Assembly (NCBI GenBank): GCA_903921965.1
Contig: CAIXSE010000644.1
Location: forward strand, 1 to 6,479
DNA from: an uncultured Thermoleophilia bacterium
GTDB taxonomy: Bacteria; Actinomycetota; Thermoleophilia; UBA2241
Direction of reading: 5' to 3'
DNA: 6,479 nucleotides
In this document: positions 1-5,406 of the stretch, one piece after another
Layout of the letters: each line of letters opens with the position of its first letter
Numbering within the stretch: the first letter of the stretch is position 1
Notes under the pieces: model-generated
What the model was told of the DNA's origin: nothing
The model's input: the letters and a program-made list of their open reading frames with translations, nothing else
Databases searched by the model: none
Made by a program: the position numbers and the translations under genes

Positions 1-24
1 CCCGGCGCAGCGCGCGCGCGCCCC

Positions 25-64
25 GGGGCGCGGGGGGCGGCCTGCGGGCCGCCCCCGGCGCCCC
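25..64. repeat. 18-bp GC-only inverted repeat (strong hairpin), possible terminator or upstream regulatory structure
   Basis: Bases 25-42 pair with 47-64 around a 4-base loop (TGCG at 43-46). Seventeen of 18 positions are complementary, and the only mismatch is G32/G57. Neither strand has a T-tract after the stem, so this is not a classical Rho-independent terminator, although U-less GC hairpins have been proposed as terminators in high-GC bacteria. It lies just upstream of the putative -10 element at 79-84, and its right arm covers the region where a -35 element would be. It could therefore insulate the operon from an upstream gene or affect polymerase binding. The pairing is seen directly; the function is inferred. 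Confidence 0.5.
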
Positions 65-78
65 GCCTCGCGGACGTG

Positions 79-90
79 TATCCTTTGCCC
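79..90 (+). promoter_or_regulatory. Putative leaderless promoter: TATCCT -10 element directly before ATG91
   Basis: TATCCT at 79-84 fits the TANNNT -10 consensus and is preceded by TG at 77-78. It is the only A/T-containing island in the first 90 bases. Six bases (TTGCCC) separate it from ATG at 91, which would put the transcription start at or next to the A of the start codon. There is no Shine-Dalgarno sequence before ATG91. This -10/start-codon spacing is typical of leaderless genes in high-GC Gram-positive and Deinococcus-type bacteria. No convincing -35 hexamer is present, and that position lies inside the inverted repeat at 25-64. Confidence 0.5.
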
Positions 91-1695
91 ATGGCGCCGC
101 TGCCCTCCACCAGCCACACGCCCGCGCATCCACGCCGCCGCCTCCTCTCCCTCTTCCTCCCACTCCTCCTGCTGGCGCTCGCCTCGGCGAGCGGAGCCGC
201 CGCAAGCCCCTCGCGCGCCGCCACACCGGAGCCTGAGCCCACGGCGACCGTCACCGGCGCCCCATCGCCCGAGCCGACCGCCACGGTGAGCCCGACGCCT
301 ACGCCGACCCCTACGCCGCCCGCCGTCGTCATCCAGCCGGGGAGCGGCCTGAACGCCCAGTTCGGCTACGCGCCGCCGTTCACGCGCAACGTGCCGGCGT
401 TCGATGCATCGGGCGCCGCGTACATCCGCAGCCGCTCCGCCGACCCGGACTACACCGGCTTCGTCCAGACCTGGCGCGACGGCGCCTGGCGCCGGCTCGA
501 CCTCGTCGGCGCGCTGCGCGCCGCCTACCCCGACTACAACGGCACGCAGGGCGGCGGGGGCGGGCCCGCCGCGCGGGTCTTCTTCGACCTCCAGGACCGC
601 GCCTACACCGTCGTCACGATCCGCCTGCGCGGCGACGGCGTGCGCAACGTCCTGCTGTGGTCGGCCGACCACTGCACCACCTGGCGTGCCGCCGACCTCC
701 CCGACGGCGAGATCGTCCCCGAGTCGTTCACCGGGCACAACGTCACTGACGGCCCGCCGCCGCTGCTGATCGGACGGGTCGCGGCGCGCGTGAGCCCCGA
801 GACCGGCAAGCTCGTGCGCGAGCTCTGGATCACGCGCCCCACCATCGCCGGCGGCGACGTCGCCGTCCCGGAGCCCGTCCTCGTCAGCGAGCGCTCGCTG
901 AGCCTCGGCGACGGCGCCACCACGGCCAGCCCGCTGGCCACGCGGGGCGACATCACGTGGATCGCCTACGTCGAGACCACGCCCCGGCCGGGCCAGGGGT
1001 CGCCCGTCTCGGTCGTCCCCTTCGACCGGCGGACCGCGACGCTCGGGCGGCCCGTGCTGCTCGCCTGGTCACAGCTCGGCAACGACGGCCACGCCCAGCC
1101 AGGGATCGCGCTCGACTCACAGGGCTACCTGCACCTCGTCGCAGGCGCCCACGGCCGGCCGTTCCAGTACCGTCGCTCACTCGTGCCGCTGACGTGCTAC
1201 GAGGGCTGGTCGCAGCTCGAAGACGTGTGCAGCACCGGGTACCGCGTGCGCCCGCTGGGCCCCCAGGAGGGCCGGCAGACGTACCTCGCCTTCGTGATCG
1301 ACGCGCAGGACCGCCTGCACATCGCCTACCGCCAGTGGCGCAAGGACTGCGAGCCCACCCTCGGCGGCAAGATGTACGGGGCGCTCTCGTACCAGCGGCG
1401 CGACCCCGTCACCGGCTGGACGGAGCCGCGCATCCTCGTCGTCCCCCCGTACCGTGAATACGCCATTTACGCCCAGGCCCTCACCGTGGACCCCCGCGGG
1501 CGCCTGTTCGTATCGGCGAGCTGCATGGCGGGCGCCGAGGGGTCCGACCGCAAAGCGCAGGTGGAGCGCTGGAAGCAGTCGGGGCGGGACGGTCCGCAGC
1601 CGCCGCTGTACCTGCGGCGCATGGTGCTCGTCTCGCCCGACGGCGGCGACACCTGGCGCTTCGCGGAGAGCGCCGACCTGGCGGCGGGGCCGTGA
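91..1695 (+). CDS. Secreted BNR/Asp-box repeat protein (sialidase-like beta-propeller fold, substrate unknown)
   Basis: A predicted exported protein of 534 residues from ATG91. An in-frame GTG at 76 would add five residues, and the frame is open to the window edge. ATG91 is preferred because it follows a leaderless -10 element and starts a normal signal peptide: an Arg-rich n-region (RRR at 15-17), a Leu-rich core to about residue 31, and an ASASGAAA cleavage zone around 31-38. A Thr/Pro/Glu-rich linker follows (about 46-77, with PTATV twice and then a TP run). The rest is a beta-rich domain with two Asp-boxes, SADHCTTW (191-198) and SPDGGDTW (515-522). A segment around 331-362 (DGHAQPGIALDSQGYLHLV, then AGAHGRPFQYRRS) resembles BNR_4-type proteins as I remember them. 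Five cysteines lie in the mature region (195, 369, 380, 420, 478). There is no anchor or lipobox. Asp-boxes mark propeller folds in sialidases, lyases and non-enzymatic proteins, so no activity can be assigned. The stop overlaps the next gene's GTG. Confidence 0.8.
   Translation: MAPLPSTSHTPAHPRRRLLSLFLPLLLLALASASGAAASPSRAATPEPEPTATVTGAPSPEPTATVSPTPTPTPTPPAVVIQPGSGLNAQFGYAPPFTRNVPAFDASGAAYIRSRSADPDYTGFVQTWRDGAWRRLDLVGALRAAYPDYNGTQGGGGGPAARVFFDLQDRAYTVVTIRLRGDGVRNVLLWSADHCTTWRAADLPDGEIVPESFTGHNVTDGPPPLLIGRVAARVSPETGKLVRELWITRPTIAGGDVAVPEPVLVSERSLSLGDGATTASPLATRGDITWIAYVETTPRPGQGSPVSVVPFDRRTATLGRPVLLAWSQLGNDGHAQPGIALDSQGYLHLVAGAHGRPFQYRRSLVPLTCYEGWSQLEDVCSTGYRVRPLGPQEGRQTYLAFVIDAQDRLHIAYRQWRKDCEPTLGGKMYGALSYQRRDPVTGWTEPRILVVPPYREYAIYAQALTVDPRGRLFVSASCMAGAEGSDRKAQVERWKQSGRDGPQPPLYLRRMVLVSPDGGDTWRFAESADLAAGP
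226..321 (+). repeat. Thr/Pro-rich low-complexity linker coding repeat
   Basis: Residues about 46-77 of the first secreted protein are almost only Pro, Thr, Glu, Ala, Val and Ser. The motif EPTATV occurs twice (residues 49-54 and 61-66), followed by alternating Thr-Pro. It sits directly after the signal peptide, where such linkers usually act as an extended, often glycosylated spacer holding the folded domain away from the cell surface. The spacer role is inferred from position and composition. Confidence 0.7.
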
Positions 1696-3662
1696 GCGGC
1701 CGCCCCGCCGCACAGCCGCGGCGCCGGCTCGCGCAGCTCGCCGGCGCCGTCCTCGCCGTCTGCGGCGTCCTGGCCGCCGTGCCGCTCTGCGCGGCCGCGG
1801 CCACCTGGCAGTGGCAGAACCCGCTGCCGCAGGGGAACTCCCTCGGCAGCGTGCAGGTGATCGACGCGACCCGGGCCGTGGCCGTCGGCGACGCCGGCAC
1901 GGTGCTCACCACGGCGGACGGAGGCACCACGTGGACGCCGGTGGCATCGGGCGTCGGCCAGACGCTGTTCGGCGTCCGCGTACGCCCAAGCGGCCAGGGC
2001 TGGGCGGTCGGGGCCGGTGGTGTGATCGTCTCGACCCGCGACGGCGGCGTCACGTGGACCCCGCAGAAGTCGGGCTTCACCCGCGACCTCATGGACGTGT
2101 GGTCGCCGGCGCCGAACGAGGCCGTGGCCGTCGGCGAACACGGCCTGATCCTCCGCACCACCAACGGTGGCGCCACCTGGTCGCGCGCGCCCGGCCACAC
2201 ACCGCACAACCTGTACGCCGTCACCTTCGACGAGACCGGGCACGGCTGGGCCGCCGGCGACCTCGGGACGCTGCTGTCCAGCCGTAACCGCGGACAGACC
2301 TGGCAGGTCCGCGCCCCCGAGGTGTTCGGCGTGCTGCACGACGTCCTCATGCTCGGGAAGCGCACGCTGCTCGCGGCCTCCTCCCGCGGCATCGTGTGGC
2401 GCAGCACGAACGCCGGCGAGTCGTGGAGGCGGGTCGACACCGGGACCCTGACCACGATGTACGGACTCGCCCGCGTGGACACGACCACGACGGCGCTGGT
2501 CGGCGACGGCGGCCTGAGCTATGTGAGCAAGGACGCCGGACGCAGCTGGCAGGCCAACGAACCGGTCGGCGGGACCTCGCTGTTCTCGGTCGGCGCAGGC
2601 TGGTCGTCGTGCCTGGCCGTAGGCACGCACGGCGCCATCCTGCGGAGCCTGGACGGCGGGCGGCAGTGGGCCTCGGTCCTGAGCGGCCCGACCGGCCGCA
2701 TCCGCGGCATCGCCGCCCGCGGCCCGGGCGAGGCGTGGGCGGTCGGCGACGGCGGCGTGCTCCTGGCATCCATCGACACGACCGGCTGGGCGGCGGCGCC
2801 TTCGCCGGTCTCCGCGCGGCTCGACGCGGTCGCGTTCGCGTCGGGTGGCCGCGGCTGCGCCGTAGGCGCGCTCGGGACGGTGATCGCCACGCACGACGGC
2901 GGCGCCGAGTGGACCTCCGTCGTGGCGCCCGTGACGACCGACCTGTACGACGTGGCGCTCGACGGCGACGGGGCCGGATGGGCGGTCGGCGAGGCCGGCG
3001 TCGTGCTGCACACCGGCGACGGCGGCGCCACGTGGGCGCCGCAGCAGGCCGGCGTGGACGCAGACACCGAGCTGAACGCCGTGCGCGCGCTCGGCGGGGG
3101 CCGCGCCTTCGTCGTGGGCGGCGACGCCTGGGGGCAGGGACACGGCGTCGTGCTCTCCACCGGCGACGGCGGCCGCAGCTGGAAGACCACGCAGGTCGGC
3201 ATCTGGGGGGAGCTGCGCGACGTCGCCTTCGCGGGCCCGCTCGAAGGCTGCGCCGTCGGCGCCGACTACGGACCCGACGGCGACGTGCTTTCGGGCGTCA
3301 TCATGCACACGAGCGACGGCGGCTACACGTGGATCAAGGCCGCCGCCACGCCGACGGCGCTCCAGGCGGTCGTCTTCGTGGACGCCCTCCACGGCTGGGC
3401 CGGCGGCGGAGGCGGCGCCTTGTGGCGGACCTCAGACGCCGGCTACACGTGGAAGGAGGTCCTGCCGGTCACGGCGACCGACGTGTACTGCCTGGCGGCC
3501 TCCGGCGCCGGCCGCCTCTGGCTGGGCGGTGGTGGCGGCGCGATCCTCTTCACGGCCGACGGTGCCCTCGACGAGCCGGTCGTGCCGCCTGTGGACCCGC
3601 CGGTCGAACCGCCCGTCGAGCCGCCGCCTCCGGGCGCCCGGAGGCTGCCCGGCGCCCGCTGA
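1692..3662 (+). CDS. Secreted Ycf48-like / BNR repeat protein with 14 propeller blades
   Basis: A 656-residue exported protein starting at GTG 1692. Its start overlaps the previous stop by 4 nt (GTGA), so translation is probably coupled. The signal peptide has RRR at 10-12, a hydrophobic stretch at 13-36 and a cleavage zone around AAAA (34-37). LAVC (21-24) and VPLC (30-33) are not good lipoboxes. From WQWQNPLP (39-46) to about residue 625, the protein is 14 consecutive repeats of about 41 residues. Each has the form (hydrophobic)-x-V/A, G-W/C-AVG-xx-G-(T/V)-(I/V)-L, then S/T-x-DGG-x-TW. The repeat-ending Trp falls at 81, 122, 163, 204, 245, 286, 326, 366 (degenerate), 407, 448, 497, 547 and 587; the 14th repeat lacks it. 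This is the Ycf48/'photosystem II stability factor-like' repeat pattern. In heterotrophs these proteins are generic extracellular propellers, so the name does not imply photosynthesis. The last 28 residues are a Pro/Val/Glu-rich tail ending in Arg-rich residues, with no sorting signal or membrane anchor. Function unknown. Confidence 0.87.
   Translation: MSGRPAAQPRRRLAQLAGAVLAVCGVLAAVPLCAAAATWQWQNPLPQGNSLGSVQVIDATRAVAVGDAGTVLTTADGGTTWTPVASGVGQTLFGVRVRPSGQGWAVGAGGVIVSTRDGGVTWTPQKSGFTRDLMDVWSPAPNEAVAVGEHGLILRTTNGGATWSRAPGHTPHNLYAVTFDETGHGWAAGDLGTLLSSRNRGQTWQVRAPEVFGVLHDVLMLGKRTLLAASSRGIVWRSTNAGESWRRVDTGTLTTMYGLARVDTTTTALVGDGGLSYVSKDAGRSWQANEPVGGTSLFSVGAGWSSCLAVGTHGAILRSLDGGRQWASVLSGPTGRIRGIAARGPGEAWAVGDGGVLLASIDTTGWAAAPSPVSARLDAVAFASGGRGCAVGALGTVIATHDGGAEWTSVVAPVTTDLYDVALDGDGAGWAVGEAGVVLHTGDGGATWAPQQAGVDADTELNAVRALGGGRAFVVGGDAWGQGHGVVLSTGDGGRSWKTTQVGIWGELRDVAFAGPLEGCAVGADYGPDGDVLSGVIMHTSDGGYTWIKAAATPTALQAVVFVDALHGWAGGGGGALWRTSDAGYTWKEVLPVTATDVYCLAASGAGRLWLGGGGGAILFTADGALDEPVVPPVDPPVEPPVEPPPPGARRLPGAR
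1806..3566 (+). repeat. Tandem array of 14 degenerate ~123-bp repeats encoding propeller blades
   Basis: The protein repeats of the preceding CDS produce a DNA period of about 123 bp. The most conserved unit is the DGG-x-TW codons, GAC GGC GGC ... ACG TGG. The first six intervals between repeat-ending Trp codons are 41, 41, 41, 41, 41 and 40 codons. Two later intervals are longer, at 49 and 50 codons. Identity between units is low outside the Asp-box and the AVG-xx-G segment, so this is an old, diverged duplication and not a recent tandem expansion. Confidence 0.8.
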
Positions 3663-3676
3663 GCGGCGCAGGCCGG
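3649..3676. terminator. Possible bidirectional terminator hairpin at the convergent gene junction
   Basis: Only 14 bases (3663-3676) separate the stop of the + strand propeller gene from the stop of the - strand HAD gene. Across them, CCGG at 3649-3652 can pair with CCGG at 3673-3676. Next, CGCC at 3653-3656 can pair with GGCG at 3665-3668, leaving a bulge on the right side and an 8-base loop. There is no T-tract on either strand. The position between converging operons favours termination, but the structure is imperfect and GC-rich DNA forms such stems by chance. Confidence 0.25.
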
Positions 3677-4414
3677 TCAGGACAGCGCCGGCGCGGCGGC
3701 CGTCAGGCTCAGCGCAGCCGGCAGGTCGAGCAGCGAGCGGATCGCGGGCAGGTCCGTGCCGGCCGCGCGTCCGTCCCGGTCCAGAAGGATGGCGGCACAG
3801 CCGCAGGCAAGCGCACCCTCCACGTCGTCGCCGACGCTGTCGCCCACCATGACCGCCCGAGAGGCGGGCACCCCGGTGCGGCGCAGCACCTCGTCGAACA
3901 GGGCGCAGGAGGGTTTCACCACGCCCACGCCGGCGCTCGAGACGCTGACCTCGATGAACTCGTCGAGGGCGAAGTGGGCGACGATCTCCTCGACGCCGTG
4001 CCCCAGGGCGTTCGAAGCCAGGGCCATGCGCACGCCGGCGTCTCGGAGCGTGCGCAGGCACGGCAGGACGTCGTCGTAGAGGCCGAAGTTCTCCGCCTGC
4101 GCCCAGGCGCGGGCCACGGCCGCCACGGCGGCGTCCACGGCGTCCGCGGGCCCACCGCCGAGCCCCTCGATCAGCGCCCGGGCGATGACCTCGAGCAGAC
4201 CGTCGTCGTGGTTGTCTCCCGTCAGCCCCCGCCGCGCGGTGATCGCCTCGTAGGCGCGGCGCTCGGCCTGTGGCCACTGCGCCTCATCGAGGCGCAGCCC
4301 GAAGCGTTCGCCGGTCCGGCGGTACCCGGAGGCTTCGAAGAGGTCGCTGGGCCGCAGCAGCGTGAAATCCAGGTCGAACATGACCAGGTCCGGTGTCGCA
4401 AGAGGGAGCCTCAC
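3677..4414 (-). CDS. HAD-superfamily hydrolase (phosphatase-like, helical cap)
   Basis: A 245-residue cytoplasmic protein with all four HAD motifs. Motif I is DLDFT (14-18; Asp14 the likely nucleophile, Asp16 the general acid/base). Motif II is SN (134-135, in LASNA). Motif III is Lys167 (VVKPS). Motif IV is GDSVGDD (191-197; acidic Mg2+ ligands at 192 and 196 or 197). About 90 residues between motifs I and II fit a C1 helical cap, as in phosphoglycolate-phosphatase or YjjG-type enzymes. The motifs indicate Mg2+-dependent phosphate-ester hydrolysis; the substrate cannot be read from sequence. The GTG start at 4414 overlaps the lipA stop (GTGA), implying coupling. ATG at 4381 (Met12) is an alternative but would start only two residues before the nucleophile, which is less likely. 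It is the last gene of the lpd-lipA block. House-cleaning of a damaged or inhibitory phosphorylated metabolite is possible but only inferred. Confidence 0.9.
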   Translation of the reverse strand: MRLPLATPDLVMFDLDFTLLRPSDLFEASGYRRTGERFGLRLDEAQWPQAERRAYEAITARRGLTGDNHDDGLLEVIARALIEGLGGGPADAVDAAVAAVARAWAQAENFGLYDDVLPCLRTLRDAGVRMALASNALGHGVEEIVAHFALDEFIEVSVSSAGVGVVKPSCALFDEVLRRTGVPASRAVMVGDSVGDDVEGALACGCAAILLDRDGRAAGTDLPAIRSLLDLPAALSLTAAAPALS

Positions 4415-5403
4415 GAGGGATCGCCGGGTGCCTCGCCGGTCGCACGCCGCAGGGCCTCGCCGGCCCGGTAGGACGAGCGCACGAAGGGCGCGGCCGTCAC
4501 AGCGAGGCCGAGCTCAGCGCCGCGACGCTCCCAGGCCGCGAACTCGGCCGGCTCCACGAACCGGTCCACCGGCAGGCACTCGCCCCGCGGCTGCAGGTAC
4601 TGCCCGATGGTCACCAGGTCGGCGCCCGCCGCCGCGGCGTCGCGGAGCACGGCGTCGACCTCGTCCTCGTCTTCGCCCAGGCCGACCATGATGCCGGTCT
4701 TCACCAGCGGGCGGGGCGGGGCGGCGGCGGCTCTGCCCCGCGCCCAGGCAGCAGCCCGGCGCAGCAGCTCGAGCGACCGTTCGTAGCCGGCCTGCGGACG
4801 CGCGGCCGGGTACAGCCGCGGGACGGTCTCGAGGTTGTGGCCGACGACGTCGGGGCGGGCGGCGAGGACTGCGCACAGCGCCGCCTCGTCGCCGCCCAGG
4901 TCCGGGATCAGCACCTCGACCGTGGCGCCGGGGACGGCCTCGCGCACGGCGGCCACCGTGGCGGCGAAGTGCGCCGCGCCGCCGTCAGGCAGGTCGTCGC
5001 GTGTGACGCTGGTGACGACCACGTGGCGCAGGCCGAGGCGCGCGGCCGCCTGCGCCACGCGCGCCGGCTCGCCGGCGTCTGTGGCGCAGGAGCCGGGCCC
5101 GGAGTCTGCCGCCGGCCCCGCGTGCTCGACGGAGCAGAACCCGCACGCGCGCGTGCACGCGTCGCCGAGGATCAGGAAGGTCGCCGTGCCCGAGCCGAAG
5201 CACTCGCCCTTGTTCGGGCAGCGCGCCTCCTCGCAGACGGTGTGCAGACCGAGCTCGTCGAGCAGCGCGCCGGTGGCGCGGTACTGTCGCGGCGCCGGCG
5301 CCTGTTGCTTGAGCCACGCCGGCTTGCGCGGCCGGCCCGGCGCGTGCCGCCGCGGCGGCTCCGGCACGCCCGGCCGCGGCTCAGACGAAGACGGTCCGGT
5401 CAC
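4411..5403 (-). CDS. lipA: Lipoyl synthase (radical SAM, two [4Fe-4S] clusters)
   Basis: LipA inserts two sulfur atoms at C6 and C8 of protein-bound octanoyl groups, giving lipoyl cofactors for 2-oxoacid dehydrogenases and the glycine cleavage H protein. The 330-residue product has the auxiliary-cluster motif CEEARCPNKGECF (Cys57, 62, 68), the radical-SAM motif CTRACGFC (Cys83, 87, 90), TSVTRDDLPDGG (131-142), GHNLETVPRLYP (188-199), KTGIMVGLGE (235-244) and RSSY (309-312), whose serine is a cluster ligand in the family. Length is slightly above the usual, from a basic, Pro-rich N-terminus and two insertions of about 8 residues (about 93-111 and 219-233). Cys276 stands where I recall a His in the common HLPV segment. 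The GTG start at 5403 lies 3 nt after the lpd stop with no clear Shine-Dalgarno, so coupled translation is likely. The stop overlaps the HAD gene. No lipB is present in the window. Confidence 0.97.
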   Translation of the reverse strand: MTGPSSSEPRPGVPEPPRRHAPGRPRKPAWLKQQAPAPRQYRATGALLDELGLHTVCEEARCPNKGECFGSGTATFLILGDACTRACGFCSVEHAGPAADSGPGSCATDAGEPARVAQAAARLGLRHVVVTSVTRDDLPDGGAAHFAATVAAVREAVPGATVEVLIPDLGGDEAALCAVLAARPDVVGHNLETVPRLYPAARPQAGYERSLELLRRAAAWARGRAAAAPPRPLVKTGIMVGLGEDEDEVDAVLRDAAAAGADLVTIGQYLQPRGECLPVDRFVEPAEFAAWERRGAELGLAVTAAPFVRSSYRAGEALRRATGEAPGDPS

Positions 5404-5406
5404 CGT

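Noticed and set aside
10..21. Alternating (GC)n run with Z-DNA potential at the left edge.
   Set aside because: It is only 12 bases long in a region already dominated by G/C. No regulatory inference is justified.
1755..1790. Possible lipoprotein signal (LAVC or VPLC) in the propeller protein's signal peptide.
   Set aside because: The residue before Cys24 is Val and before Cys33 is Leu. A lipobox needs a small residue (Gly, Ala or Ser) there, and an ordinary AAAA cleavage zone follows.
1481..2488. A second - strand open frame of 335 codons over the first half of the propeller gene.
   Set aside because: It is a mirror frame of the coding repeats, rich in Pro, Arg and Ser, with no recognisable motif or start signal.
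1467..3392. A 641-codon open frame on the - strand opposite the propeller gene.
   Set aside because: It is antisense to two well-supported genes. Its translation is Arg/Ala/Gly-rich low-complexity sequence with no domain, and in this GC-rich DNA stop codons are rare in every frame. Its apparent periodicity mirrors the 123-bp repeats.
1928..3451. Repeated CACGTG palindromes (for example 1928, 2051, 3029, 3326, 3446), considered as protein-binding sites.
   Set aside because: They arise from the Thr-Trp codons ACG TGG of the Asp-box repeats after a C-ending codon, so the coding repeat explains them fully.
1692..3662. Photosystem II assembly factor (Ycf48/HCF136) as a functional name for the propeller protein.
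   Set aside because: Only the repeat pattern matches. The protein has twice the blades, no photosynthesis neighbours, and such repeats are widespread in non-photosynthetic bacteria.
2396..4471. A 691-codon + strand open frame running across the propeller, HAD and lipA genes.
   Set aside because: It crosses a convergent gene junction and encodes Arg-rich compositional noise. The overlapped frames have clear protein families.
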